In this document: one piece after another, positions 8,536 to 18,208 of the stretch
Layout of the letters: each line of letters starts with the position of its first letter
How positions within the stretch are numbered: the first letter of the stretch is position 1
Assembly: GCF_002387895.1 (NCBI RefSeq)
Contig: NZ_DGLI01000044.1
Location: forward strand, 245,940 to 309,939
DNA length: 64,000 nt
Direction: 5' to 3'
From: Clostridium sp. UBA4548
Lineage (GTDB): Bacteria; Bacillota; Clostridia; Clostridiales; Clostridiaceae
Notes under the pieces: model-generated
Database searches by the model: none
What the model was told of the DNA's origin: nothing
Seen by the model: only the letters and a program-made list of their open reading frames with translations
Translations under genes and position numbers: made by a program

Positions 8536-9108
8536 CTACTTTAGGAAAGCTTTAGAAAAGTTTTTAGTTCTTTTCTCTGTATATCTATATGCACGTTTTG
8601 CACTATCTCCAACATAAAGAACTGGATCTAGACTTTCATAAATTAAATGTCCTTCTTCATCTAAAAGTTCATTAGCAACACATCTGCCTTTAACCTTTGC
8701 TAATATATTAGTGATGTGAGGATATTCATCATTTTCAATTACATCTGTTAAAGAACATTCAATAGCCACCAAACATTCATCAATTATTGGTGCATTTACT
8801 ACCTCTGATTTTATAGGAGTTAGGTTTAATACCTCAAACTTATTCACATTACGCCCTGAAGCAAAGCCGCAATAATCTATTTCCTCCATCATTGTTCTAT
8901 CTGGTATGTTAATAACAAAATCTTTAACCTTTTTAATTTCATTTATGGCAAAACCTTTTCTTCCAAAACCTAAGGCTACCATATCCATTAAACTATAGGA
9001 AGATGATATTGTAGTAATGTTAGGAACACCCTTTTCATCATAAAAGCTTACAAGAAAGACTGGAAACCCATAATACATCTTACTAAAATCAACTCTTGTT
9101 TTTTCCAT
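8536..9108 (-). CDS. flavin reductase-like FMN-binding protein
   Basis: This 190-residue protein has the flavin reductase-like split-barrel fold. The N-terminus YYGFPVFLVSFYDEKGVPNI is followed by TTISSSYSLMDMVALGFGR and the KDFVINIP strand. GFASGRNVNKFEVLNL then gives the family's substrate/FMN region, and IECSLTDVIENDEYPHIT the closing strands. The short isoform without rubredoxin is common in clostridia. It has a good GAGGAG ribosome site and is monocistronic. The physiological electron acceptor is unknown. Confidence 0.85.
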   Translation of the reverse strand: MEKTRVDFSKMYYGFPVFLVSFYDEKGVPNITTISSSYSLMDMVALGFGRKGFAINEIKKVKDFVINIPDRTMMEEIDYCGFASGRNVNKFEVLNLTPIKSEVVNAPIIDECLVAIECSLTDVIENDEYPHITNILAKVKGRCVANELLDEEGHLIYESLDPVLYVGDSAKRAYRYTEKRTKNFSKAFLK

Positions 9109-9127
9109 TTCTACTCCTCCTCATTTA

Positions 9128-9187
9128 TATAGAGAAACCAAAGTGAAGACTTACTTCATGAGAGGAACTCTTAGGTTCTCTTAAGCT
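9128..9187 (+). repeat. dispersed palindromic repeat, copy E (degraded)
   Basis: TATAGAGAAACCAAAGTG opens it, and CTTAGGTTCTCTTAAGC closes the first half, matching the arms of copies A-D with several changes. The second half is unrecognisable. The remaining 9188-9550 is A/T-rich upstream DNA of the fucosidase gene with a possible TATAAT-like box, and no other feature I can support. Confidence 0.45.
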
Positions 9188-9550
9188 TTTTCAAGCTGAA
9201 TTATGTTCGTCATGAATATAATTCATGATTAATAAAATAAACTTTCACCTTGCTATCTATATTTAACCCTACTTTACTTAGGTTTAACTAATCTATAGGT
9301 ATTATAACAATTATTAAATTGCAACACTGTGACTTTTATCACACCTTGGTAATTAATGGATAAAAGTAGTATATTTATCTTCTATTACAAATTAGTATTC
9401 TTAGTAAATTAATCAAGTATGCTATACAACTTTATGAAGGTATGGCATATTTTAACTTTTAACTATTGAAAAGTCTAATGCCTAGCATTACTATTATATT
9501 TATTACTATATAATTAACATGGGATTATTAGTTTAATTGGGGGAATTAAA

Positions 9551-10858
9551 ATGAGCATTATTAAAGATAAAAAGCAACGTATTCAGTGGTTTCAAAATTC
9601 ACGATTTGGCATGTTCATCCATTGGGGGCTATACTCAATTCCTGCTAGAGGTGAATGGATTAGATCTTCAGAAAGAATTTCTAAAGAAGATTATCAGCAG
9701 TACTTTGAGGAATTTAATCCAGTAAATTTTAATCCAAGGCTCTGGGCTAAAGCTGCAAAGGAAGCTGGGATGAAATATGCTGTAATGACCGCAAAACATC
9801 ATGACGGCTTTTGCCTCTTCGATTCTAAGCTTACTGATTACAAAGCTACTAATACTAAACTCAAAAGGGATTTTATAAAAGAATTCCTAGATGCCTTTAG
9901 AGCTGAGGGCCTTAAAGTAGGCTTATACTATTCACTTCTTGATTGGTATCATGAGGATTATCCTGCTTATGGTGACCGCCACCACCCTATGCGTGGTAAT
10001 GAGGCTTATAAAGATAAATCTTATGATTTTCATAGGTACCTTGATTATATGCATGGTCAAGTCCGTGAGCTTTGCACTAACTATGGAGACATAGACATTA
10101 TGTGGTTTGACTTTTCTTACGATGATATGGCAGGTGAAAAGTGGCGTGCCACAGAACTGGTAACCATGGTTCGTTCACTTCAACCTGGAATAATTTTAGA
10201 CAATCGTCTTGAAGCAAGCGGTGAAAGCTATGGAAGTATTAAAACTTTAAATCCCAGTATTTATTCTGGAGATTTTGCCTCTCCTGAGCAAATAATACCT
10301 CCTGAAGGAGTTACAGATGAGGTAGGAAATCCAATTCCTTGGGAAGCTTGTATAACCATGAACAATCACTGGGGATATTGCTCAACGGACAAACTTTATA
10401 AACCTGCTAAGCAAATTATAAGAAAGTTAGTGGAATGTGTAAGTAAAAATGGAAATCTTCTTTTAAATGTAGGTCCAAATGCCCTTGGAGAATTTCCTCC
10501 AGAAGCTACACAACTCCTTTCTGAAATAGGCCAGTGGATGAAGGGAAATAACAAAGGTATTTACAACTGCAAAAGGTCACAATTTGAAAAACCTGAGTGG
10601 GGTTATTATACTCAAAAGGAAAATCTTTTGTATGCTCATATCTTTGAAGGTAATATCGGCGCCATTCCTCTTATAAGCCTAAAAGATAAAGTAAAAAAAG
10701 CAAGACTTTTGTCCGATGGTTCTGAAATAAAGTTTTGCAATGGCTGGAACACCAAAGAGTTTGAGAAGGATTTATTTATTAACTTCGGGCCTATTGACAC
10801 TGCAACTTATCCCCTTCCTAACCCAATTGATACAGTGGTGGAGCTAGAGCTAATTTAA
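9551..10858 (+). CDS. alpha-L-fucosidase, glycoside hydrolase family 29
   Basis: This 435-residue enzyme should remove alpha-L-fucose from glycans. It has no signal peptide, so it probably acts on imported oligosaccharides. The GH29 landmarks are GMFIHWGLYSIPARGEW near the start, YAVMTAKHHDGFCLFDS (about 76-92), and the region GDIDIMWFDFSYDD. The Asp in WFD is the expected nucleophile in this family. SKNGNLLLNVGPNALGEFP ends the catalytic barrel, and a short beta-domain follows. ATG follows TTGGGGGAATTAAA. It stands alone, with no sugar transporter beside it. Confidence 0.93.
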   Translation: MSIIKDKKQRIQWFQNSRFGMFIHWGLYSIPARGEWIRSSERISKEDYQQYFEEFNPVNFNPRLWAKAAKEAGMKYAVMTAKHHDGFCLFDSKLTDYKATNTKLKRDFIKEFLDAFRAEGLKVGLYYSLLDWYHEDYPAYGDRHHPMRGNEAYKDKSYDFHRYLDYMHGQVRELCTNYGDIDIMWFDFSYDDMAGEKWRATELVTMVRSLQPGIILDNRLEASGESYGSIKTLNPSIYSGDFASPEQIIPPEGVTDEVGNPIPWEACITMNNHWGYCSTDKLYKPAKQIIRKLVECVSKNGNLLLNVGPNALGEFPPEATQLLSEIGQWMKGNNKGIYNCKRSQFEKPEWGYYTQKENLLYAHIFEGNIGAIPLISLKDKVKKARLLSDGSEIKFCNGWNTKEFEKDLFINFGPIDTATYPLPNPIDTVVELELI

Positions 10859-11004
10859 CCTGTAGTGTTTTACAATAGTTTTTAATAAGATGATGTTTTC
10901 TCCTGTATAGCTAGGCTGAAATATAAATAGTCTAATATAACTTAGTAACATTAATTTAGAACTCTTAGAAAACCCACAAAATTTATGTATTATATTATAA
11001 AAAG

Positions 11005-11037
11005 AAGGTATAAAATTCTAAATGAATTTTATACCTT
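11005..11037. terminator. bidirectional hairpin terminator after fucosidase and NTF2-like genes
   Basis: AAGGTATAAAATTC (11005-11018) pairs perfectly with GAATTTTATACCTT (11024-11037) and has T-runs on both strands. It sits between convergent genes. It shares its outer sequence with the hairpin at 3838. Confidence 0.8.
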
Positions 11038-11045
11038 TTCTATAG

Positions 11046-11387
11046 CTACTCTCTTGCAAACCAAACATTAATAATTAAATCATCTTTAACTTCATACATG
11101 GCTATAACGCTACTTTTAACTTCTTCGTCTCCTTGAAGCACAGTAACATTTTCATGGTCTATAACATAATTACCTAAAGTAATTCTATTAGAAATATTCG
11201 CATGTAACCCTGGAGTTTTAAACCTTTTAGCATACCTTTCACGCAAGGTTTCTATGCCGCTTAAAAATGGAGTAACTTCTCCTAGGTTATAAATTTTAAT
11301 ATCCCTGCTATAGGTTGAGGCAAACCCCTCTAAATCATGATTATTATAAAAACCTAATTGTTTTTGAACTACTTCTACTGCAGTCAT
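11046..11387 (-). CDS. nuclear transport factor 2 / SnoaL-like protein
   Basis: This is a 113-residue alpha-beta cone-fold protein. It starts VEVVQKQLGFYNNHDLEGFASTYS, continues DIKIYNLGEVTPFLSGIETLRERY, and ends with the sheet strands VTVLQGDEEVKSSVIAMYEV and LIINVWFAR. This is the standard one-domain SnoaL/NTF2 layout with a polar pocket. Some relatives are isomerases or dehydratases, while many simply bind ligands. It begins one base after the MATE gene stop and is translationally coupled to it, so it may handle the same small molecule. That link is inference. Confidence 0.75.
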   Translation of the reverse strand: MTAVEVVQKQLGFYNNHDLEGFASTYSRDIKIYNLGEVTPFLSGIETLRERYAKRFKTPGLHANISNRITLGNYVIDHENVTVLQGDEEVKSSVIAMYEVKDDLIINVWFARE

Positions 11388-11388
11388 T

Positions 11389-12771
11389 CTAATCCACTAA
11401 CCCTTTCTTTCTCCACTTACCCTTTTTAAAGAAGATGGTGGTTATAATGGCTCCTAGGGTCCAAGAAACTAATAGAGAAATAAAGGTGGATTCAGGTCTT
11501 CCAGTAGGATAAAGATCGCTACGAGTTAAGTAAGCAATACCATAAGCTACAGGTACTCTAAGAACAACTGTAGTAATTAAGGAAATCCACATTGGTGTCA
11601 TGGTATCACCAGCACCACGCATTACTCCAGATAAACTTTGAGTTACTGCCATGGCAATATAACCTACTGCAAGAATTTGCATCATATGCATACTTAAATC
11701 AACTAGTTCCTTTGTGTCAGTAAACACTCCCATAAGAGGCCTACCAAACATTAAAATCAAAATAGTTATTGTAGTGGAAACTGCAACAGCAATCTTAGTT
11801 CCAGATTTAGTTCCTTCATTTACCCTGTCCATTCTTTTAGCTCCAATATTTTGACCTGCAAAGGTGGTCATGGCACTACCAAAAGTAAAGTTTGGCATCA
11901 TGGCAAAGCCATCTACCCTCATTACAATAACATTGCAAGCTATAACCATCTCACCAAAGCTATTAGTAAGAGATTGAACTACAATCATTGCAAGGGAAAA
12001 TATAGCCTGAGTAAATCCTGATGGAAGTCCAAGTTTTATAAGCTTAACAGAAAACTCCTTATTAGGCTTTAGCATTTTTAGGTTTAAATCAAAAATATTT
12101 CTCATCTTAAGTAGCTTAATAATACAAAGTACCGCTGATACCCCCTGCGCAATTATAGTAGCTAGTGCAACCCCTGCAACTCCCATATTAAGTCCTGCAA
12201 CAAACCAAATATCTAGAATTACATTAAGTACAGTTGCAACAAGTAAAAATACTAATGAGGATACTGAGTCTCCAAGTCCTCTAAGAACTCCTGCTAAAAT
12301 GTTGTAGTATGCAAAACCTGCAATACCTACAAAATAAATAATTAAATAATCTGCACACCAATCAATTATAGAAGCTGGTGTATTCAGAAAAGAAAGCAAT
12401 GGCCTTGTTACTAATGGACCAACAACCATAATTATTACAGATGCAATAGCAGTAAGGGTAATACACACTCCAATAGTATGGGAAAGTTTTTCCCTATCCT
12501 TTGCACCAAAATATTGAGATACCATAATTCCAGCACCTGTAGCTATTCCAACGAAAAGTACTAATAAAAGATTTAGTATGGGAGATGCACTCCCCACTGC
12601 GGCAAGGGCATTATCTCCCACATATTTTCCTACTATAATAGAGTCAGCAGTATTATAAAACTGTTGTGCTATATTTCCTATTAGCATCGGTACTGAAAAT
12701 TCCACAATTCTCTTCCAAGGAGTCCCTTCTGTCATATCCTTGGCCGTAAATAAACTTCTAAATTTCCCCAT
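11389..12771 (-). CDS. MATE family multidrug efflux transporter
   Basis: This 460-residue transporter has twelve predicted helices in two similar halves. The MATE N-terminus is EGTPWKRIVEFSVPMLIGNIAQQFYNTADSI with VGKYVGDNALAAVG; the second half begins with KLGLPSGFTQAIFSLAMIVV. It probably exports cationic drugs or metabolites using an Na+ or H+ gradient. The start is ATG with AGGAGG at about 12784-12779 on the minus strand. It leads a two-gene unit with the NTF2-like gene. No adjacent regulator is seen. Confidence 0.92.
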   Translation of the reverse strand: MGKFRSLFTAKDMTEGTPWKRIVEFSVPMLIGNIAQQFYNTADSIIVGKYVGDNALAAVGSASPILNLLLVLFVGIATGAGIMVSQYFGAKDREKLSHTIGVCITLTAIASVIIMVVGPLVTRPLLSFLNTPASIIDWCADYLIIYFVGIAGFAYYNILAGVLRGLGDSVSSLVFLLVATVLNVILDIWFVAGLNMGVAGVALATIIAQGVSAVLCIIKLLKMRNIFDLNLKMLKPNKEFSVKLIKLGLPSGFTQAIFSLAMIVVQSLTNSFGEMVIACNVIVMRVDGFAMMPNFTFGSAMTTFAGQNIGAKRMDRVNEGTKSGTKIAVAVSTTITILILMFGRPLMGVFTDTKELVDLSMHMMQILAVGYIAMAVTQSLSGVMRGAGDTMTPMWISLITTVVLRVPVAYGIAYLTRSDLYPTGRPESTFISLLVSWTLGAIITTIFFKKGKWRKKGLVD

Positions 12772-12784
12772 TTCTACCTCCTAG

Positions 12785-13211
12785 ACAAATTTTAAATTAT
12801 AATAATTAAAACAATATATACCCAAAGCTTGTCTGCTACACGTCCACCTTACTTCAACCAATAAATTCATTTTTTCATGACCCATAAGAGCATAACTAAA
12901 TATTATTAGACTTTTTCTCTTGAAAACACTACAAACAAGCCTTCTTGTTCATATATATGAATTTTATCCGAACTAAATTTAAGCTTATCTTAATTATAAT
13001 AGTTTGTCAATTTTCATCTTATCGTATAAAACCAGAGCCTAGATTGTTGTAGAGGCTTCAATTTTCCCTATCCCTTATGTAGAAATTGTATTTATGCCTG
13101 CCTTAGTGATTTAGCTATCTTAGAAGTTGCTACATACACAACTAGCTTAGTTAACCTCTTCTAAATTTCATAGCCAAAAGAGTTTGAAAGCACTTACATC
13201 TTTGTTAGATT
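12785..13211. other. gene-free interval upstream of the MATE gene
   Basis: I see no coding region here. On the minus strand TTGACAAACTATTATAATTAAG (near 13015-12994) offers TTGACA and TATAAT boxes, but they are only six bases apart and cannot form one standard promoter. No riboswitch-like fold was recognised. Confidence 0.35.
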
Positions 13212-13847
13212 TTAATATAACTTCTCATTTAATAAAGTTGTAATCCTTCTCAGCATGAACTTATTACCATTAATATTATTGAATAAGGTTTCTATTTCTT
13301 CACAGCTAAGCCCCATCATATCCTCTAGCTCATCAACCATGTCATCCTCTTCATATTCCTTTATTAAAGCACTTCCTACAGAGCTTATATTCTCATATAC
13401 GCTAAGTTCAAGAAATAAACCTTCCCTAAAATCATTTTCCAAAGATATTTTACTTAAAAAGTTTTTAATTTCATTAAAAGTTGCATCCTTATCCTCTAAG
13501 TTGTTCACTTCTTCAAACCATCTAATATAATCTTCTACAGCTTTTTCATAGCCCTCTTGTGCTGCATTCTCTAATATTCCTATGGTTTCATTATATTCAC
13601 ACACATCTATATAAACTTCTCCATCCTTAAGCCCCATATTCTTTGAGATAATAATTGATGGTATAAGCACATACTTAATAAAGGCATATAAATTTTTCTT
13701 AGTAGTGCAACATATCCAATGTCTTACCCAATTATTGCTGTATTGATTTGCTAAGGTATATCTAACTATATAACCATCTTCAGTGATGGGAATTTCCTGT
13801 TTATTATTAATCCAATTTCGCCAATAAGCTATTTGATTCTCACTCAT
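13212..13847 (-). CDS. hypothetical protein, unrecognised family
   Basis: This 211-residue cytoplasmic protein starts at ATG 13847 behind AAGGAG. It has no membrane segment. Residues 1-75 are mixed and rich in aromatic residues (WRNWINNKQEIP, NNWVRHWICCTTKKNLYAFI). The C-terminal half is strongly acidic and helical (KEYEEDDMVDELEDMMGLSCEEIETLF), followed by a basic NKFMLRRITTLLNEKLY. I do not recognise the family. It is monocistronic, with an 18-bp hairpin 80 bases upstream. Codon use matches the neighbours, so it is likely expressed. Confidence 0.7.
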   Translation of the reverse strand: MSENQIAYWRNWINNKQEIPITEDGYIVRYTLANQYSNNWVRHWICCTTKKNLYAFIKYVLIPSIIISKNMGLKDGEVYIDVCEYNETIGILENAAQEGYEKAVEDYIRWFEEVNNLEDKDATFNEIKNFLSKISLENDFREGLFLELSVYENISSVGSALIKEYEEDDMVDELEDMMGLSCEEIETLFNNINGNKFMLRRITTLLNEKLY

Positions 13848-13926
13848 TTATTATTACTCCTTAATTAGGCATCTGGAAAAAAATAATTAGTCAAAGATGT
13901 GAAGGATATTTTGAGTTAGACCAGGA

Positions 13927-13967
13927 AACAGGTTCCTTAGATAGTTGGGCTATCTAAGGGTTCTGTT
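13927..13967. repeat. 18-bp imperfect hairpin upstream of the 13.2-kb gene
   Basis: Arms 13927-13944 and 13950-13967 pair at 15 of 18 positions around TTGGG; the inner 10 pairs (CTTAGATAG side) are perfect. There is no T-run. It could be part of the 5' leader of the minus-strand gene. The rest of 13848-14480 is A/T-rich, with only a weak ACTGCTC/GGGCAGT dyad near 14423-14449 and no gene. Confidence 0.5.
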
Positions 13968-14483
13968 GACGCAGTATAACACAAAATAGACAAGCATACT
14001 GACTTATTTATTTTTTGAAGATGCCTCATGTTAATTGATTACTATTTCCACAGTTTATTCTAGCACTTTCCAGTGGTTTTTCCTATATGATTATTTTATT
14101 CTTCCTTAAATTTGTTGCTTTTTCATTGTAGTGAATCACAATTATGTCTATCCTATAAGCATCTTGCTTCACTATTGCTTTAGAAATTAATAAAATTAGC
14201 TATCATATAGAAATTAAGAGATGAATAGGTTTAAATATTTTATAATTTTTGAAGAGTTTGCTTAATAAATAAATTGGAACAAATAGATAAAAATTTATAA
14301 ACCTAAATTAATTTCTATGAAGATTACACGAATTTTTGTTTATAAAGTCTTATAAACATATAAGTTGCTGAAGTATACTGAAAATGCTAATATGTTTATA
14401 TAGATATTAAATAACAATAAAGTACTGCTCTCAACTATTGCGGGCAGTTTTACTCTATTTAATAGATAAAAGATAAGATATTT

Positions 14484-14587
14484 AAAGGGTTCCATGATAG
14501 AATTTCAACTTATTCAGCTTCATAACCCTTTAAGGGAACCAGGGTAGGACTCATGTATAAGTTAAGTTTTAGCTCTGATCCCCTATA
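14484..14587 (-). repeat. dispersed palindromic repeat, copy C (inverted)
   Basis: Read on the minus strand from 14587, it starts TATAGGGGATCAGAGC and then matches copies A and B almost base for base through the CCCTGGTTCCC arm at about 14534-14544. It ends CATGGAACCCTTTAAA. It lies 90 bases upstream of the MFS start. The opposite orientation shows that the element is not tied to one direction of transcription. Confidence 0.7.
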
Positions 14588-14673
14588 AAAAGTAAAAATT
14601 CAAAACTTATTATTTTACCTTGAGAACCTAAAACAAAAATATTTTTATTTAGAATTTAACATGAGGTGTTGTC

Positions 14674-15849
14674 TTGAATAAAAAAATAATTTACTTAACC
14701 TGTACCATGTTTCTTATGAGTCTTCTAGCTAATATGGGACATCCTGTTACTCCTGAGCTGGTAGTAAGCCTAAAAATGTCCTCCTTCATGTATGGAGTAA
14801 TGTTTGCTGCTATGTCTATTGCTGGCTTTGTTATGTCGCCCATCTGGGGCAGTCTTTCAGATAAATATAAAGATAGGCGACTATTTATGTACATACCTAC
14901 CATAGGCTATGGCCTTGCTCAATTAGGTTTTGGCTTCTCTACTTCAGTTCCTATGATAATCTTCTTCAGAATCCTTGGAGGGGCATTCTCTTCCTCTGTG
15001 TTCACAAATGCAATTGCTTATATTATAGATGAGACAAATCTTGAAGAAAGAAACAAAGCAATTGCAAATTATACAGCTATAACTGGTTTTGGTGTATCCA
15101 TAGGGTATTTAGCTGGAGGTTATATTGGCGCAAAGGATTATCATTATGCTTTTGCTTTTCAAGCAGCAGGACTACTTATTCATGCTGTACTCATGAGGCT
15201 ATTTTTACCAAAGAGTCAGGTTCATAGTAAGGCCCAAGAAACTTCACAAGAAAACTTAAAGGGATCTTTGAAAGCTAGCTTTAAAACTTATCTTTCAACT
15301 TCTTTAGGAGTTTTACTTTTAATAGTGCTTTTAACTTCCTTTTCAAATACAACTTACTCAAATGGTATAAACTATTACCTAAAGAAATATCTAAACTTAA
15401 ATCCACTACAAATAGGCTATTATATGGCCTTTACAGGTATCATCGGAATGATAGCAAACATTTATCTAACTCCAAGACTATCTAGAAAAATTGGGGATAA
15501 GAAATCTTTAAAATACGTTTTTCTAGCAATTGGAATATCTCTTATGATCATTGGTATGCAGGCAAATATACTTGCTAAATCAACTATTGGTGTGTTTGTG
15601 TTATTTATCTTTGTACTTTCCATGTTTAACCCCTTACTTCAAGCAATGGTATCTAAACATAGTGAAAATGAACATGGAAGAATAATGGGACTTCAAAGTT
15701 CCATAAACTCTGTGGGCATGGTGGGAGGTTCCTTATTTTCTGGTGCTTTAATGGATTCCTATCCAAAGGTTTCTTTCATGGTGGCAGCAGCACTATTTTT
15801 AATTTCCTATTTAATAGTTCAGTTTAATAGAAGGTTGAGTAACAAATAG
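14674..15849 (+). CDS. MFS transporter (drug-efflux type)
   Basis: This 391-residue protein has twelve predicted helices. The motif A equivalent between helices 2 and 3 is SPIWGSLSDKYKDRRLFM (about 52-69). Helix 4-5 contains FRILGGAFSSSVFTNAIAYI, and the DETNLEERNKAIANYTAITG loop is typical of proton-coupled drug exporters. The start codon is TTG at 14674, behind GAGGTG. It is monocistronic and ends at a strong hairpin. The substrate is unknown; another MFS pump is encoded at 24690. Confidence 0.88.
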   Translation: MNKKIIYLTCTMFLMSLLANMGHPVTPELVVSLKMSSFMYGVMFAAMSIAGFVMSPIWGSLSDKYKDRRLFMYIPTIGYGLAQLGFGFSTSVPMIIFFRILGGAFSSSVFTNAIAYIIDETNLEERNKAIANYTAITGFGVSIGYLAGGYIGAKDYHYAFAFQAAGLLIHAVLMRLFLPKSQVHSKAQETSQENLKGSLKASFKTYLSTSLGVLLLIVLLTSFSNTTYSNGINYYLKKYLNLNPLQIGYYMAFTGIIGMIANIYLTPRLSRKIGDKKSLKYVFLAIGISLMIIGMQANILAKSTIGVFVLFIFVLSMFNPLLQAMVSKHSENEHGRIMGLQSSINSVGMVGGSLFSGALMDSYPKVSFMVAAALFLISYLIVQFNRRLSNK

Positions 15850-15921
15850 GTTAACTGTAAAATATATTTAACGTTATGAAATCTGTAAGTTTTATAATAA
15901 GGATTTTTTACTAACGTCAAT

Positions 15922-15948
15922 AAAGCTATGTGATGATCACATAGCTTT
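15922..15948 (+). terminator. hairpin terminator of the MFS gene
   Basis: AAAGCTATGTGAT and ATCACATAGCTTT form a 13-bp perfect palindrome around one central base, followed by TCTTAATTT. It lies 73 bases after the MFS stop. Confidence 0.7.
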
Positions 15949-15960
15949 TCTTAATTTAAC

Positions 15961-16065
15961 TTAGCATTTCTTCAACATATCTATAATCTTGTTCCTAACA
16001 CTTTCAGGAGATTTAACCACCACATAAGGTCCTAAGGATAAAATTCTTCTTATAACCTTACCCAT
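15961..16065 (-). pseudogene. remnant of a WYL-domain regulator (C-terminal 34 codons)
   Basis: The minus strand encodes MGKVIRRILSLGPYVVV then KSPESVRNKIIDMLKKC and a stop. This matches the end of WYL-domain regulators: a hydrophobic LSFGP-like strand, then a PESLR helix. No upstream WYL or HTH coding survives before the bceB terminator at 16093-16128, so this is a truncated relic. The recognition rests on a short motif and is tentative. Confidence 0.45.
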
Positions 16066-16092
16066 GGATATATTTAACAGACAAAAACTTTG

Positions 16093-16128
16093 CAAAAAAG
16101 AAAGCCCTAATGAAAATTCATTAGAACT
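16093..16128 (-). terminator. terminator of the bceRSAB cluster
   Basis: On the minus strand AAGTTCTAATGAA, a short loop, then TTCATTAGGGCTTT and CTTTTTTGC form a hairpin with a T-run, 115 bases after the bceB stop. Its stem resembles those at 22098 and 36301. Confidence 0.7.
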
Positions 16129-16242
16129 TTTAAAATTTCTACTAATATAATTTAATACAGTTTTTGGTGAAGTTACTACTAATATTGCATAGACAATGGG
16201 ATTCTGACATGGTCCTCATTCAATCTTAAGCTTCTGAATAAA

Positions 16243-18207
16243 TCAACTAACAATTTTGTAGTAAACTTTTGAAGTAAGAACATACACAATACCATAAAAA
16301 ATAGTAAAGACAAAAATTGTTCCTGCTGTACAATATACAAACAGTGTAACATTAGTGAGATTTAATACTTCCAAAAGTTTTATTATAACTTTAAAGGCAA
16401 AAGCAATATGTATAATAGCTGTGAAAAGCGGAAGGAAAAATACCATAAGCACTTGGCTGTTAATTGATTTCTTTATTTCGGCCTTGCTCATTCCAACCTT
16501 TTGCATAATTTCAAAGCGTTCCTTATCATCATAGCCTTCTGAAATTTGTTTGTAGTAGATAATAAGCACTGTGGCCATAATAAAGAGTGCTCCAAGGAAT
16601 ATACCTAGGAAGAAAAGACCTCCGTAGACAGAAAAGAAAGATACTCTAGATTCTTCCAAACCTTCACAGTTCCCATCAACAGATAACTCTTTTATTTTGC
16701 TATTAATCTCTTTAGTCAATGCAATTTCCTCTTCAGCATTGCTATCAGTATCAAAGGCAAAGTAATAAGATAATTCACCAATATTTTTAGAAGCCTCCGT
16801 ACTTGAACTGAATATTTTTTTAATTGTATTTTCGTTAGGAACCACAACAAAGTAACCATTTGAAATTACAGAAGAAGCAATTCCATCTACTGTCATAGTA
16901 TTTATATGTTCCTTTATTTTAAACTCATTACCTAAGATATTAATACTATCTTCAGCTATTTCGCCTCTGTAAGTGTAAAGAAGCACTTCATCTTCCTTTA
17001 AAGTAATAGACTTATTTTCCATTTCATTATATTCACTTAGAGGTATAAATTCTAAGAAGCCTACATTGTTCATGTCCAATTCATTGCGGTTATCTGTAAA
17101 GTAATTTTTATCTTGTATTACAGCTAAATCTAAAGATCGATATTTAACTATATTTTTCACAGCAGCGCCCTGTTTTTCTGCCTGCTCTTTTATCATAGAA
17201 GTAAGTTCTTCTGACTTATCTTTTGAAATGTTTTTTGCGCTTATTGAAATATCCCTTGGGTATCTTGTTCTAAGCACATCCTCCATACCAATATATAAGG
17301 ATACTGTAGTGGACACCATTACTAGAACAGTGGTTGAAAGAATACAAATGTTAGCAAGTCCTATTGCATTTTGCTTCATTCTATAAATCATACCAGACAC
17401 ATTTATAAAATGATTGGTCTTATAATAAAATTTCTTATTCTTTCTAAGTGCTTTTAAAAGAGCTATGCTTCCTGCAGTAAATAGAGCCCAAGTTCCTACC
17501 ATAACAAGAATTACAGCCATAAAAAAGCTACTTAGTGCTGCTAAAGGAGATTCTGTAGTTAGGGCAATATAATAACCTGTTCCTAGACTCAGAAGTCCAA
17601 TTATGGTAAGAATCCACTTTGTCTTTGGCTCTTTTTCCCCAACTTGACCGCCTTTGAGAAGTTCTACAGGGTTTGAGAGATGGATCTGTCTTAGATTATT
17701 CATAAGGATTAAGACAAAAGTAACCCCAAATAAGACAGCGGTTTTAAATAAAGACTGTTTTGAAATAAAAAAACCCATGGGTACCTTAAAATTCAAAATC
17801 TTAAGAAGCACTAAAAACATCAGCTTGCTTAATGCAATTCCTAAAAGAAGTCCTAATGCCATAGTTATAAGGGCTACGAAAAAGTTTTCCCAAAACAACA
17901 CTTTAGCAATATGCTTTTTCTCCATACCTAGTATATTATATAGCCCAAGTTCCTTTTTACGCCTTTTAATAAGAAAGCTATTGGTATAAAAAAGAAAAAC
18001 TACGGAGAAGAACCCAATAACATAAGTTCCAAATTTCAGTATAGTTTTAAGTTGGTCTCCCCCAGACATAACTTCTAAGCCTTGATTTACAGATATAAAC
18101 TCCATAATATAAAACATAGCAGTAATACAGATACAAGTTAACATATATGGAAAGTAGGTCTTTCCATTCTTTTTAATATTAGTTACAGCCAACTTTTCAT
18201 AGAACAT
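16243..18207 (-). CDS. BceB-type ABC transporter permease
   Basis: This 654-residue FtsX-superfamily permease is the peptide-sensing and detoxifying subunit of a Bce module. The N-terminus FYEKLAVTNIKKNGKTYFPYML leads to four helices. Two more pairs follow, then a large extracellular domain (about residues 310-530) before the last three helices, which is the hallmark ten-helix BceB layout. I chose ATG 18207, one base after the ATPase stop, with GGTGATC upstream. The TTG at 18237 lies inside the ATPase gene and lacks a site. It partners with the kinase to sense flux through the pump. Confidence 0.9.
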   Translation of the reverse strand: MFYEKLAVTNIKKNGKTYFPYMLTCICITAMFYIMEFISVNQGLEVMSGGDQLKTILKFGTYVIGFFSVVFLFYTNSFLIKRRKKELGLYNILGMEKKHIAKVLFWENFFVALITMALGLLLGIALSKLMFLVLLKILNFKVPMGFFISKQSLFKTAVLFGVTFVLILMNNLRQIHLSNPVELLKGGQVGEKEPKTKWILTIIGLLSLGTGYYIALTTESPLAALSSFFMAVILVMVGTWALFTAGSIALLKALRKNKKFYYKTNHFINVSGMIYRMKQNAIGLANICILSTTVLVMVSTTVSLYIGMEDVLRTRYPRDISISAKNISKDKSEELTSMIKEQAEKQGAAVKNIVKYRSLDLAVIQDKNYFTDNRNELDMNNVGFLEFIPLSEYNEMENKSITLKEDEVLLYTYRGEIAEDSINILGNEFKIKEHINTMTVDGIASSVISNGYFVVVPNENTIKKIFSSSTEASKNIGELSYYFAFDTDSNAEEEIALTKEINSKIKELSVDGNCEGLEESRVSFFSVYGGLFFLGIFLGALFIMATVLIIYYKQISEGYDDKERFEIMQKVGMSKAEIKKSINSQVLMVFFLPLFTAIIHIAFAFKVIIKLLEVLNLTNVTLFVYCTAGTIFVFTIFYGIVYVLTSKVYYKIVS

Positions 18208-18208
18208 C

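Noticed and set aside
12990..13020. A TTGACA/TATAAT promoter upstream of the MATE gene
   Set aside because: The boxes are only six bases apart.
16066..16230. Longer WYL pseudogene extending to the bceB stop
   Set aside because: This stretch contains the bceB terminator hairpin, and its translation does not resemble a WYL domain.
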